Below the pieces are notes generated by a model, which made no database searches, had not been told where the DNA came from, and worked only from the letters and a program-made list of their open reading frames with translations. A stretch of DNA of 64,000 nucleotides, from assembly GCA_964017185.1 (NCBI GenBank), contig OZ024875.1:64599043-64663042 (forward strand), given 5' to 3'. The position numbers and the translations under genes were made by a program. The stretch's first letter is position 1, and each line of letters starts with the position of its first letter. The stretch is from Rugalucina vietnamica. Taxonomy: Eukaryota > Mollusca > Bivalvia > Lucinida > Lucinidae. Positions 8,826 to 17,900 of this stretch are shown here, in pieces.

Positions 8826-11247
8826 AAAAAAAGTGTCTTCAAGTTGGTGAAAATAAAGACCACAAACTTCTACATCAACAGTTATAATTGAGCCGCCTCG
8901 TGGGAAAACCAACAATGTGGTTTCCGAACAGGTCCAACACAAACCGACCTGTACAAGCACAGAAGCAGATCAGAAGCTTGAACTTTTGGAGTTAAGTAGA
9001 GGAGGAATTGTACTATCCGAGTAGCGAAAACAAAGGCGCTGATCAGCTTCGCGGTTACCGCGAAGCTGATCTGCGTCTTTGTTTTCGCATATGCAAATTG
9101 TTGGTTTTCTCACGCACAGGCTCAATTTTGACGCGGCGGCCCCCGTGGCCGAGTGGTTAAAGTCGCTGACTTCAGTGCTCTTGATCATTCGATCATCTCA
9201 CCGATGTGGGTTCGCGCCTCGCACGGGGCACGAATTCATATGTGAGACAAGCCATGTTCTGCTTGTTCTGCTTGCGGGTGTGTCAGGTGGTTTTTCCCCG
9301 GGTACTCCGGTTTTCGCCCCACCTACCGATTGATTCGTCTCGATATGAGTGAAAAAGCTTGAAAGGGACGTGAAACTGAATCAAAAAAAAAAAAAATAAT
9401 AATAATAATAATAATTTTGACGATTTTATCATCGCAATAAAGTGCAAACTCGCTTTGAGCATAAATATGCTGTAAATAAGGTATACTTAAAACGCAGTCA
9501 AACTATACCATCTGTTCCACACTTCAGTGATATGGTACCTACCAATTTGGCAAACAGTGTCATTTCTTTCTGCGCATGCGTCACTGCCAAGCGGATATCC
9601 GTCGACAACGTCGAGGGCTCGACCAATGCTGTATCTTTCAATGCCACAGTCATCATAAACCTCGAAACCTGTAGATGTATCAAAATACATTTTTGAACAC
9701 CGACTAAGTTTCCCCTTGTGTTTCATGAGTGTCGGTCATGGGTGTCGGTCGAAGTGGTTCAACCATTGTGGGACGTTCCAGGGCATATATCAAACAAAAT
9801 AAATGATTTGTTCGAGTCGCCGTGGACGAATTCGTTCCCCTCCGAGTCTGTGGTGACTTCTACCTGACCTTGGAAAGATGGCACCCTGTATAGGCGGGTT
9901 GCAATATCGAGATTTCCTGAGCAGGCTCAGTCCTTCCAAGCGATCAGGCAGGTTCCATGTAACCTTTTCCAAAGACATCAAGCAGCTCATCAGTTTCTCA
10001 ATGGGCTTAAACATTTTAAGAATCTTTCCCATCTTTTATGCTTTTTCAAGTTTGTCATATTGGTTAAATATTGATCGTATAGGATAACTAATGTTTTATC
10101 TACCGTGAAAAATCTTTTCAGCTGTCCTATAACTTTACAAGATTTCACCTTTTTTAAGACCCTAAATTCCGGTTACGCATAGCTATATAATTTTCTTTGT
10201 ATAAGCGATAAATAAACACACATTTAAATCTTTATATATGCTGTTTGGTTTTTGTGATTGTAATATCTGCGTTGAATGCATGTTTAGGTTGGCCACAAAG
10301 GAAGAAAAAATATTTTGAAAACTAAATAAAAGGTCCAGATTATAAAAGTAGCTTACTGAAATGATTCAATTTCTAATAGACCTATTGTGTTTGGGTTGGT
10401 GCCTAAACCAATTAGTAAGTTTGAATTTGTTCTTAAAGTTTTCAACTTCAATTTATGGTTGAGAAATGAATTGCTTGTTCTCTAAATACGTCCAACACTG
10501 ATGTCAAAAGGCATGTACAATAAAAAAAAATAAAACCTGCGATCCTGTAAGGACAATAAGCATATTTAAGAGAAAAGAAATGGGCCATACCATGGTTTCG
10601 TCTACTGAAGCCTCGTCAGTGACCCTTCAGAATGAGCCAAAATAAATTACTGTAATTTTGCAAATTTCAACAAGGAATAGTATTATCCAACTGGAGCCAA
10701 ATATTATAAATATAGGCTAGAAAATTAACCGCATGAGCAATTGAGCATTTGCTTAATCATAATCAGCAAATAATATAAAATGACGTATAGAATACATGTA
10801 TGTCATGAAGAACATTTTCTGGACGAGCATCGAACCAAAGAACTGCCGATTGCTCAACTGCTAGGCCAGCTACCTTGCAAGCATCTACTAGACTATGTTC
10901 TTTAACCATATAGATCTACGTCTCTGTATATACCAGCAGAAGTAGCAGCATCTATATGTAACATCCATACGTTCCCTACCTAGTTTCACTCCTTGTATAA
11001 AATCTGCACTGTTGATTCTGTCAGTAACCCATTGAATGACGGCAACTGTTTGTAACGCCACGTCGGACCACTCCGTTCCACACTCGTTATCTGACGTAGG
11101 CTCTCGTAAGGTCAAGATGACGGTAAACTTGACGTCAGCGTCTGGATTTACGCTAAGGGAAACACCGGGTCCAGTGCATTGGTTACCTGTACCGAACGTA
11201 GGGATTACCAAAACGCAAACGATCGCTGAGATTGTTAAAAACGTCAT
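39..11247 (-). CDS. Receptor with two tandem ANF/mGluR-like ligand-binding domains and one TM segment (3' end outside window)
   Basis: Seven exons join without a frame break: 10980-11247, 9543-9668, 5737-5894, 5170-5310, 3255-3992, 1163-2626 and 39-315, with GT-AG borders and matching phases. They give about 1057 residues and continue beyond the left edge, since the last exon ends in phase 1 at a good donor. Residues 1-20 look like a signal peptide. Exons 1-5 (about 477 residues) form one type-I periplasmic-binding-like domain and exon 6 (488 residues) a second, both with family C receptor hallmarks such as FFRTTLSQD and YFLRTVPSDVDQA. Exon 7 holds a short three-cysteine linker and one strongly hydrophobic segment followed by KRR. 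Family knowledge suggests a surface receptor for a small extracellular ligand. The ligand and the intracellular part are unknown: it could be a family C GPCR, a single-pass receptor or a receptor cyclase. Confidence 0.85.
478..532. repeat. Perfect-looking GC-rich hairpin
   Basis: GAATAGCCCCAGA and TCTGGGGCTATTC enclose GACGCCGC and GCGGCGTC with a 4-nt loop. The whole 55-bp stem-loop lies in the intron before receptor exon 7, and a third GGGACGCC follows at about 553. It may be a tiny foldback element; no target-site duplication was identified. Confidence 0.6.
590..960 (+). mobile_element. 5'-truncated 3' end of the RT element family
   Basis: This copy contains CCACTGCAGCAGCTGAGGGT, the AAGCCCGCCAGTAAT segment and GAGTGGCCACCTATTTGGAA. 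The segments occur in the same order in the fuller copy at 38908-40103. It lies in the last receptor intron and is diverged. Confidence 0.7.
1163..2626 (-). CDS. Receptor exon 6: the whole second ligand-binding domain in one exon
   Basis: A single 1464-nt, 488-codon exon in phase 0 at both ends. It begins FADFENNTIVVVSNRSREMY and contains IPYISSSSSSPDLDD, YFLRTVPSDVDQARAMVEIL and WFAEYWEHLFECNLPY. These follow the mGluR family order and spacing for a complete binding domain. Domain 1 of the same protein is split over five exons, so the two halves differ strongly in gene structure. Confidence 0.85.
2776..3005. mobile_element. MITE family B (TATACCCC family), copy 1
   Basis: It has one end like ACGAAAACACACCCAAGC, a CTCAAAACATAGATTTTGGG block, the GTTAGAACCGCCTC arm and TATACCCCTGCAAACCCCAG, then an end like GCATGGACATGTTTGCGTGA. 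The same blocks recur at 12960, 25545 and 61490. It lies in the intron between receptor exons 5 and 6. One arm of the central palindrome is missing. Confidence 0.65.
3255..3992 (-). CDS. Receptor exon 5: C-terminal half of binding domain 1
   Basis: Exactly 246 codons, from ISLQLSDLKG to SNYSISK. It includes a GDAVYILASALQ helix equivalent to the 'D-A-V-Y-A-(L/M)-A-x-A-L' helix of mGluR domains and the paired cysteines Y-C-S-Q-V-S-G-I-C. Donor GTAAGT. A frame reading into the downstream intron exists but is not needed. Confidence 0.8.
4026..4259. mobile_element. MITE family A, copy 1, with 4-bp target-site duplication
   Basis: About 234 bp, starting GAGCCGCCTCGTGGGAAAAC and ending with the inverted equivalent (CATGAGGCGGCTC). 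An internal palindrome GATCAGCTTCGCGATTACCG is flanked by inverted GCGAAAACAAAGGCG blocks. It is flanked on both sides by AAAT (4022-4025, 4260-4263). It has no coding capacity and lies in a receptor intron. Confidence 0.85.
4459..4669. mobile_element. MITE family A, copy 2, one end degraded
   Basis: It is in reverse orientation to copy 1. It contains GCGAAAACAAAGGCGCAGAT, a diverged centre (AGCTGTGTAGTAACTGCACA), TTTGTGTCGAACCTGGTCGG and the end TTTTCTCACGCACAGGCTC. The left terminus is eroded. Confidence 0.7.
5170..5310 (-). CDS. Receptor exon 4
   Basis: It encodes 47 codons beginning AILEYLLEVNWRYIAVVHTG. This matches the helix and strand 'W-x-Y-(I/V)-A-(V/L)-V' with the following G-x-Y-G that is standard after the cleft segment in family C receptors. 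It is in phase 0 at both ends. The GTAAAA donor is weak but fits the frame. Confidence 0.75.
5737..5894 (-). CDS. Receptor exon 3: hinge and ligand-cleft segment of domain 1
   Basis: It encodes GIIGTSRSDTTAAI, then PVLSPFATYPPLSKYSNFFR. The second stretch is the equivalent of the mGluR segment that lines the ligand cleft and precedes F-F-R-T. Acceptor TTTGCAG, donor GTAAGC. It enters in phase 1 and leaves in phase 0. Confidence 0.8.
5950..6617. mobile_element. CpG-rich non-autonomous transposon, copy 1
   Basis: Inverted ends: CAGCAGTCACACATTAGCGT at about 5952 and its complement ending ...ACACATTAGC...CAGCAG at 6570-6616. The roughly 600-bp interior is dense in CGCGTTC, CGTGTG and TACGCC motifs and has a palindromic core TTTAAACATGTTTAAA at 6148-6165. 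It lies in a receptor intron. The open frames inside it are low-complexity and not genes. Confidence 0.65.
6618..7747. other. Receptor intron, nothing recognised
   Basis: About 1.1 kb of the intron between receptor exons 2 and 3. I see no exon, repeat family from elsewhere in the window or long reading frame in it. Confidence 0.5.
7751..8099. mobile_element. Foldback MITE, Harbinger-like, with TTA duplication
   Basis: Long inverted ends: TGCACCAGTCATTTGTATCC plus a GC-rich CCGGCTCCCCCGGGGCCGGG block on the left, and the complement at 8037-8099. It is flanked by TTA on both sides (7748-7750, 8100-8102). A 3-bp TTA duplication with terminal inverted repeats is the pattern of PIF/Harbinger-type MITEs; that class assignment is inference. 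Confidence 0.75.
8495..8654. mobile_element. MITE family A, copy 3, internally deleted
   Basis: It starts GAAGCCTCGTCATGTGAAAA and ends CTCATACTGCGGCTC. It has the characteristic GTAGCGAAAACGAAGGCGCT but lacks most of the central palindrome. Confidence 0.7.
8680..8833 (+). mobile_element. tRNA-derived SINE, 5'-truncated, with long A tail
   Basis: It contains the family body GTGCCAGGTGGTTTTACTCG, the 3' domain GAGCTGAAATAATCTTGAAA and GGGACGTTAAACTGAAT, then a poly-A run of about 40 nt at 8791-8830. The tRNA-like head is missing. Confidence 0.75.
8890..9123. mobile_element. MITE family A, copy 4, with AATT duplication
   Basis: A well preserved copy, GAGCCGCCTCGTGGGAAAAC to TTTCTCACGCACAGGCTC, with an intact centre CAGCTTCGCGGTTACCGCGA. 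It is flanked by AATT at 8886-8889 and 9124-9127. A SINE was inserted within 10 bp of its right end. Confidence 0.85.
9134..9410 (+). mobile_element. tRNA-derived SINE, full-length, with target-site duplication
   Basis: The head CCCCGTGGCCGAGTGGTTAA is a Pol III A box, and GTGGGTTCGCGCCTC carries the B box. The longer spacer suits a class II (Ser/Leu-type) tRNA. The body GTGAGACAAGCC and GTGTCAGGTGGTTTTTC follows, then the 3' part CTTGAAAGGGACGTGAAACT, an A run and (TAA)n. AATTTTGACG flanks it at 9124-9133 and about 9411-9421. Confidence 0.85.
9543..9668 (-). CDS. Receptor exon 2
   Basis: This 126-nt exon reads GFEVYDDCGIERYSIGRAL and on to V-C-Q-I-G. It corresponds to the 'DDC' strand-helix region of family C binding domains. 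It is bounded by ATCTACAG on one side and GTAGGT on the other, and its phase 1/1 borders join exon 1 to exon 3. It contains the conserved cysteine after D-D. Confidence 0.75.
10020..10880. other. Receptor intron 1, mostly unassigned
   Basis: AT-rich sequence without a supported exon. The stretch 10580-10680 (GGGCCATACCATGGTTTCG, GTCAGTGACCCTTCAGAATG) is an inverted, diverged copy of a block also seen at 49200-49370 and 56420-56590, so it belongs to a dispersed repeat. Confidence 0.5.
10980..11247 (-). CDS. Receptor exon 1: signal peptide and start of binding domain 1
   Basis: It starts at the ATG on 11247 and reads MTFLTISAIVCVLVIPTFGT, a typical signal peptide, then continues into the first strand and helix of the binding domain. 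It ends in phase 1 at a GTAGGG donor just after V-K-L. The frame beyond the donor is intron read-through. Confidence 0.8.
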
Positions 11248-11630
11248 TTTACGTCAATTTTGGTCTTCAATGTGAAATGCAGACTTTCTATCGTGGCCAA
11301 CAAGTCGTCAGACTGTCTCTCATTTAGTCAAAGTCTTATAACGTCGCTCAATTCTGGCACCAACGAAAACAACGTCAGTTTACATGAAAAGCTATTGTCT
11401 TATCCTCCGTTTACACATTCACAGATCATTGCTAAACGGTGCCCTTGCAGTCATTCCTTTTCGGATTTAGATCCAATAATACACCAATTCTAGAATGAAT
11501 ATCCACCTTAAACTAGGCCAAACACATTTTCTGATTCACGTTGGGCAATATTTAGTTCATTCATACATACAAACATCCATCCCAATTTACAGAAATTCTA
11601 TCCCATTAACACATCGTTTAGGACATAATT

Positions 11631-11865
11631 GAGCCGCATCGTGAGAAAACCGGACTTTTGCCTATGCGAAAACAAAGGCGCAGATCAGCTTCGCAGTAAC
11701 TGCGAAGCTGATCAGCGCCTTTGTTTTCGCTACTCGGATAGTACAATTCCTCTTCTACTTAAATCCGAAATTTCAAGCATCTAGCCTGCTTCTGAGATTG
11801 TACAGGCCGGTTTGTGTCGAACCTGGTCGGAAACCCCGAAGACCGGTTTTCTCGCGTCGAGGCTC
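11631..11865. mobile_element. MITE family A, copy 5
   Basis: Inverted orientation relative to copy 1, GAGCCGCATCGTGAGAAAAC to CTCGCGTCGAGGCTC, with the intact centre CAGCTTCGCAGTAACTGCGA. Target-site copies are not convincing here (AATT versus ATAT). It lies about 380 bp upstream of the receptor start codon. Confidence 0.85.
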
Positions 11866-12955
11866 ATATCATCTCACAGCCACTGAATCGTAAAGTTTCT
11901 TTTCTTTAACTTACAAAACTATGGAGAATTTAAAACCACATGTTGTTGTGTTATTGAATGGTTAAGCGTATCTCATTTCGTACAGAAAACACATACAATG
12001 AAAAGAGAAATAATCGCGAAATGAAACAGTAGCTAACGATGGTTTTAAAGATACACATAAGCTATTTATTTTGTCATATCCTTAAAGCGTTGACATGTGT
12101 TGTTTGTAAGTTATAAAACACATTTCTTTTTAAACCTCATTTATGATTTAACGATCCGTAACAAACAAATCTTCTTTTCCTGAACACCTTAACATACATA
12201 CTTATACATTTTATGAATGAATAAATACATAGATTGTCGCATATCCTAACCAACTTATTAATAAATACCACGAATACACAGCAGACAGGTATAAAAAAAA
12301 TCTTTATTGCTGAATAGTGTCAACATAGCCCTTAAGATTTCGCTCAGGTATATTCAATAGACAGGTAAAATTAAAAGATCTTATCACAAATACAAATAGA
12401 ACAAGATTTTTTGGCAAATAGAATTTGCGTTGTCTCCCTTAGATTATGGATTACGACATCTAAAAGTGTATCTCGAACTTTTATCCACGGAAATCAGTTA
12501 AAAACGAGGACAATAGGCCAAAGCTACCGAATACAGATCCATTCCATTCGTAGAAAGACCTCTTTTACAAGTATGAATGATATAAAACATGTTTACGTTA
12601 GATATGAACGATACCATCGAGTCGCAATATGACGCAAAGGCTGGCGGCCGAATGTTTACATACTGAGTGACCATCTTTATTTCTGAACATTAACCCTTTA
12701 GAGAGGATTCGCTGATGGCTGACTGAGCCAATTTTAGTTCTAAACTTTCAGTCTTAAGTACAGCAGTATGTAGCTTTAAAATCGCGAACCAGGTTATTTC
12801 TGATAGACTCTTATACACTGCCTGGTGATGATCCTTAAAGTCTAACATTATGTGCTTAACGTTTTTCAACTTTACATATTCCATTTTTTTGCGTATTGAA
12901 CTGCTCCTATCCAACTTGTTTCTTTATTTGACCCTGCGCCATGTGCGCAGCATAT
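11866..12955. other. Intergenic AT-rich sequence, nothing recognised
   Basis: Only short unrelated reading frames, with no splice-supported coding segment and no match to the repeat families found elsewhere in the window. Confidence 0.5.
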
Positions 12956-12959
12956 TTCC

Positions 12960-13225
12960 AAGACCATGTTAGCATCAGGAAAACATGTCCATGTAAAGTA
13001 TACCACATTGAACCCCACTTTTATATAGAAAAACGGGGTTTGCAGGGGTATACCTATTTTTCTTATTTTTGCTCCAAAACTTAGATTGTGGGTGCTCGTT
13101 AGAACCGCCTAGCTCGCCGAGGCGGTTCTAACGTGTATCCATCTATGTTTTGAGCAAAAATAAGAAAAATATCAAAACGTTTCTTCTGAAAATTTTCATT
13201 TTTTACAACTTAAAAAAATTGTTTA
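12960..13225. mobile_element. MITE family B, copy 2, with intact central palindrome
   Basis: Contains GGAAAACATGTCCATGTAAA, ACCCCACTTTTATATAGAAA, GGGGTATACCTATTTTTCTT and GTTAGAACCGCCTAGCTCGC, followed by the inverted GGCGGTTCTAACGTG and GAGCAAAAATAAGAAAAATA. The same order, inverted, is found at 61490-61765. Confidence 0.75.
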
Positions 13226-13461
13226 TTATATAAGCTACAGAAAATCTCGCTTTTCATTGGCCCAAGGCGCCCGCGTGACAAGTCTTCAAATTGTCATATT
13301 AACTGGCTAGCGCGTGCTGGCAGGTCTATATTAGTTACTAAATTTAGAGCTGACGTTCTGGTTCCGCTTTCGCATAGCGCTGCGCAAAAAATGTCAAAAA
13401 TTATATAATAAAATTATATAATAAATCATATAATAAAACAGTTAATGACTTTTGAGGCATT

Positions 13462-13557
13462 GGATATGATGTGATATCGACCCGAGAATACCAGTATTGA
13501 CCGAGGCGAAGCCGAGGTCAATATTGGTATTGTTGGGTCGATATCACATCATATCCA
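13462..13557. repeat. Palindromic element (GATATCGACCCGAG family), copy 1
   Basis: GATGTGATATCGACCCGAGA and its complement enclose CCGAGGCGAAGCCGAGGTCA. A second copy, starting at 13565, is split by another transposon. These near-perfect 95-bp palindromes look like small foldback elements. Confidence 0.7.
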
Positions 13558-13564
13558 ATGCCTC

Positions 13565-14226
13565 GATGTGATATCGACCCGAGGGTGGCAGCACATTTGC
13601 GCACATTTTTGAAAGAATGTGGTTCATTTGCGCACACAATTTTCCCAGGTAAACGTATTCATTTGCGCACACAATTTTTCCAGGTAAATGTTACATTTGC
13701 GCACTCTTGACAGGTAAATGATATGTTTGCGCCCGTAAGACTGTATAGACAAGCAAAGTCCTCATTTCCAGTCCAAACTAGTTCGTCAGACAGATGGCAT
13801 TCAAGGCACAGCCTGTGATGAATATGTAAATTAAAATTTGACAAAGTATAAAGACAGTGCGTGATGATGCCCAATGAACAAACAATGTGCCGCAAAACGT
13901 AAATATCTTAAACTAAAACTAAGATTTTATTTTAATAGTTTAAGTGACTGTGTAAACCTTTTCGAACTCTTCCACTTCAATGTCGGTGGAGAGGGGTAAC
14001 AGTGCTGATAAAATACCAGCAGCTGGCAAAGGAAGAGGTGCAAAAACATGCGCGCAAATGTAACACTAAAACTGTGCGCAAATGATATACATTTCTGTGC
14101 GCAAATGAAAACTGTTCGCAAACGAAATTTTTGAAAAATGTGCGCAAATGTAATAGCACCGACCCGAGAATACCAACATCAGACGAAGCCGAGGTCAATA
14201 TTGGTATTCTTGGGTCGATATCACAT
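13565..14226. repeat. Palindromic element, copy 2, split by a 577-bp insertion
   Basis: The left part, GATGTGATATCGACCCGAG, is at 13565-13583. The remainder, GACCCGAGAATACCAACATC through GGGTCGATATCACATCA, runs 14161-14226. Removing 13584-14160 plus one GACCCGAG copy gives a continuous palindrome like copy 1. Confidence 0.75.
13584..14160. mobile_element. hAT-like non-autonomous transposon with 8-bp duplication
   Basis: Inverted ends share GGTG and CATTTGCGCACATTTTT. It is flanked by GACCCGAG (13576-13583, 14161-14168). Both subterminal regions carry repeated CATTTGCGCAC motifs, three to four per side, inverted between sides. An 8-bp duplication with subterminal motif repeats fits the hAT superfamily. 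No transposase frame is present. A further left end starts at 63803. Confidence 0.8.
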
Positions 14227-14454
14227 CATAAGTCATTAATTGTATAATATTGCATGGGCATGTTTTCGTAATGGGTTATTGAAATCCGTCAGTGAGACGT
14301 TGCGTTTTTGAAGCGTTTCTGTTTTTCAAATTATGAGTGTTTTTAACCTCATTATCTCCAGAAAATCTTTCTATGAAAGTTGCTAATCAGGTATTCTTGT
14401 GACCAGTCGTTCTTATAATAATTATGTGCTACGGTTAAGTCTCTATGCATGCCA

Positions 14455-14646
14455 TTTATATACAAATCTCGAATGCAATGGAGGAACCACAGCATTGTAG
14501 AGCTTTGCTACATACTTGACTCCATTTCGCTTTTCAACACTTTCACTGGGTCTTCCAAAAACCACATGGATTTTTGCAGTTCTGGCAGTGATTTATCGTC
14601 AATCAAACGGTGCAATTCTATGGAGAGAGTGGTTTCCCAGGCTTTA
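14455..14646 (-). mobile_element. LINE reverse-transcriptase fragment
   Basis: On the minus strand the frames match, with frameshifts, the same region as the LINE at 15800-16100: a segment with LPELQKSMWFLEDPVKV and ESSM that parallels the A-F-G-R-L-R part there. It is a short decayed piece. Confidence 0.5.
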
Positions 14647-14647
14647 T

Positions 14648-15250
14648 GTTAAATGTGAGGCGACAGTCTGCATGCTTAGTTTTAAACCTAATCATGGTTG
14701 ATAAATATGTTCAACTTGTGTTTTTCCTTTGCAACGGATTTTCAGTAAATTATTGGGCGCTCGGGGATTTCCATCGTCGGGCAGCTTACGGAATCTGTGA
14801 GTCCTCATTTTTTACTCATTAAGGTGGTATTAAATCATATTTTATTTGTTTGTCCTTGAGATTCATTGACTAGTCAGAAATTCACCACGAGGACCGAACA
14901 ACTAACTAAATGTGAACCACTGCAGAAGCTGAGGGCTAGGTTATGGTTTTAAACTAGTTTAAGCCCGCCAGTAATTTTATATTACTGACCGTTCAAATGC
15001 GATGCTTCTGTGGTGGGTCTCAGTGTTTTATGTCTTCGAGTTGAATTTCCGTGCTGTTTGCACCTTATGTACGTATTCATATTTTAGTTTGAATATGTAA
15101 CTGACTGGCCACTTATTGGGAAAATAGCTGCTCACTCGGCTTACGATATGTTTTCATAGTATACGTACCTGATTGTTATTTTTTTCCACCGGTTTTTGGA
15201 GTGGAAATCTCTTTCTGATTGCGCCTTTTCCTGATCATTGCCTACTTTTA
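14648..15250 (+). mobile_element. 3' end of the RT element family
   Basis: It starts with CGACAGTCTGCATGCTTAGT and runs through TCCATCGTCGGGCAGCTTAC, TTCACCACGAGGACCGAACA, GAGCTGAGGG-like and GTGACTGGCC-like blocks to the end CCTTTTCCTGATCATTGCCT, ACTTTTACCTTT. These blocks have the same order as at 39385-40103. Confidence 0.75.
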
Positions 15251-15464
15251 CCTTTAAGCACATTATTAATTTGTTAAAAATGTAAAAGTAGGCCATGATA
15301 GTTAGATGTAGGAATATGCAAACTGATTGCAAGCTATCTCCGAGGATTGGAAAAACAAGAGCATTAAATGGATGTACGCCAAGGTGTTCTGTACACCTTT
15401 CCATGATAGCATCTTTGAAAGCTTCCATTTTCTTGGAAGTTGCTCATCAGTGGAGATGATTAGA

Positions 15465-15755
15465 AAGGTACAAGTAGGCAATGATCAGGAAAAGGCGCAA
15501 TCGGAATGAAATTCAAACTCCAAATACCGAGGTTGGAAAAATAAATTGACAATTAGATTCGAATACTTAGAGAACATATCATAGGCCGAGTGAGCATCTA
15601 TTTCACAACACGCGGCCACCCAATTACCCGAACATAACTAAAATAATGAAAATGTACATACGGTACAAACAGCACAAAATTAGACAAAACACAAACAAAT
15701 AGAATTACAACAGAAATATCGCACTGGAACGATCAGTAATATAAAAATACTGGGG
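15465..15755 (-). mobile_element. 3' end of the RT element family, inverted
   Basis: It begins with AGGTACAAGTAGGCAATGAT, the complement of the family terminus, and continues through CAGGAAAAGGCGCAATCGGA and the complement of the GAGTGGCCACC block. It ends near the ACTGATCGTTCCA block. Confidence 0.7.
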
Positions 15756-15789
15756 AGCTAAAATTTTCTTTAACGATTTTACATATATA

Positions 15790-17900
15790 TAACATCACCC
15801 TCATAAGTCTCTTAAGTCTCTTTGAATGACATCGGTATACTGTCCTGATCTCACATAAGGGTTGGCAGAAACACAGCCTTGTAGACTTTCGGCATAGTGT
15901 CAAGCTTGATTCCATTACGCTCTCAAACATTTGCACGGAGTCTTCCAAATGCTATACTGGCTTTTGCCGTCCTGGCAATGTTCTCGCCAGCAACATACAC
16001 TGCCTGCCCTGGAGAAAGGGCTTCCCAGGTAACAACTTTCAGTTTTGTACATTCACAGTAATGGTTTTCCATGAGCTGTCGGTTTACCACTTCGGTCTTA
16101 TTTGAGCCGCGACGCGAGAAACCCGGTCTTCGGGTTTCTGACCAGGTGCAACACAAATCCGTCTGTACAGTCACAGAAGCAGGCTAGATGCTTGAAATTT
16201 TGGCTATAAGTAGAAGCGGAATAGTACTATCCCAGTAGCGAAAACAAAGGCGCTGATCAGCTTCGCAGTTACTGCGAAGCTGATCTGCGCTTTTGTTTTC
16301 GCATAGGCAAAAATCCGGTTTTCTCACGATGCAGCTCATTTGTTGATTGTTAGGTCATAGATGACACATCACTGTGTAACTTGATCCATTCCCACTTGCA
16401 ATTTTGCTTCTGAATTGGCGTTTTATCCATATCATCAGCATAAAAAATTCGTCTGAGCAAATCTGTCTGCATGCAACCTTCTAAGGTTGAATATATCGCC
16501 ATCAAAGTGGTACCTGATTGGGAAACCAGCATCACATACCTCAAAAGCATCCATGCGCATTGCAGAAAACATCATGCTGAAGGGTGTAGGTACCATCCCT
16601 GTCTGACCCAATTTGGCACCTGAAATGGCCCAGAGAACTCTCCATCATTCTGAACACATGCCATCATGAAATTGCCGCACCAATGCTATGAACCTGGATG
16701 GACAGCCAAACTTGGCCATGATTTTCCATAGTCATGCACGACTTACTGTGCCGAAAAAAATCAGTGAGGTCGACAAACGTCATGTATAGGTATACATTCC
16801 TCTTGATGTTTTCTTGCTGTGAAGATCATATCTATTGTCCCTTTGTCTTTTCTGAAGCTTTCTGGGTTAAGTCCCGTCTGGTCACGATCAATATTCAAGC
16901 GATTCAACAGGATTTTTGCTAGAATCTTTCCATAAATTGCAAGGAGAGATATGCCACTGCGATTATCACAGACTTGAGGATTTCCTTTCCTTTCGTATAG
17001 ATGGATTATTGATGCAACTTTATTTTTTTTCTCCACATACAGTGAAGCAGTTCTGTCATTTTCTCTGCCATGGGTAACCAGATGGCAATTTTTGAATTGC
17101 TTTTGGTGTTTCAAAGACGATCGAAAATTCATCAAACTGTGGGAGTCTGTCGATATCATCATCATTTATGCTTGATAGCCTATTTTCACACTCTATCGAA
17201 CTGCTCTGCCCACCTTTCAAGATAGCATCTTTGTCTGTAAGAAGAGTGCTTCCATCTGTATCGAGCAATGTGATGGCCCCAAACATTTTGTGCCATACTT
17301 CATGAATTTTTCACTGACGGAACAAGAGTAAATTTCTTCCACTTTCTTTCTCAACCGGGAGTCTTGCATATCCCTGAGCCAGGTCTGGGTTGTCCTACAA
17401 ATGTTGCTGTAAGATATCTTCTTGGTTACTGAGCTAGTATCATATTGATATGCCTTGTGCAACTGGTGTTTTTCTTCAAGAAGCCTCTGAATTTCTTTGA
17501 ATCATTCTCGTCAAACCAGTCTTGATGTTTGCGAGACTGATTTCCAAAAGTAGTTGCAGCTGACGAATGAACCGCTTTATGAAACAAATGTCAAGTTTTC
17601 TACTGGGTCCTTTGAACTGAGATTAATTGCACCCACTTGGTTGCAAATGTCATATGAGAAAGTTTGTCTGATGTTGTCTTGATTCAGCTAGTATGAGATG
17701 GCCAGCCTCTTAGAAGCGTTCATGCCTTGAAGTCGCACTGCAGGCAGGATTCTAAGGTCAAGTTTGCTGACAACCAGTCTATGATCTGTCCAGCAGTCTG
17801 CACCCCACATAGTTTTTGTCGAACGACCATATAGAACTGAGTCGCCTGTGTGTAAGTCTGCGACTACAGTTCCCAGTGTCTCCTACACCTGTCGCCTCGC
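15790..17900 (-). mobile_element. Decayed LINE (endonuclease and reverse transcriptase), interrupted by a MITE
   Basis: Minus-strand frames, broken by many stops and shifts, follow LINE order. An endonuclease remnant near 17780 has D-C-W-T-D-H-R-L. RT blocks at 16761-17050 read SGISLLAIYGKILAKILLNR and FRKDKGTIDMIF. The catalytic box F-Y-A-D-D-M lies near 16440, and IARTAKASIAFGRLRANV and KVYKAVFLPTL are near 15860-16000. MITE copy 6 splits it at 16104-16337. The text resembles RTE/I-type LINE proteins often misannotated as host genes; the clade is not settled. Confidence 0.75.
16104..16337. mobile_element. MITE family A, copy 6, inside a LINE, with ATTT duplication
   Basis: GAGCCGCGACGCGAGAAACC to GGTTTTCTCACGATGCAGCTC-type end, with the centre CAGCTTCGCAGTTACTGCGA. 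ATTT flanks it at 16100-16103 and 16338-16341, so it landed in an already present LINE copy. Confidence 0.85.

Noticed and set aside
9140..9230. tRNA gene
   Set aside because: A and B boxes are the head of a SINE with a body, an A tail and target-site duplications, not a free tRNA.
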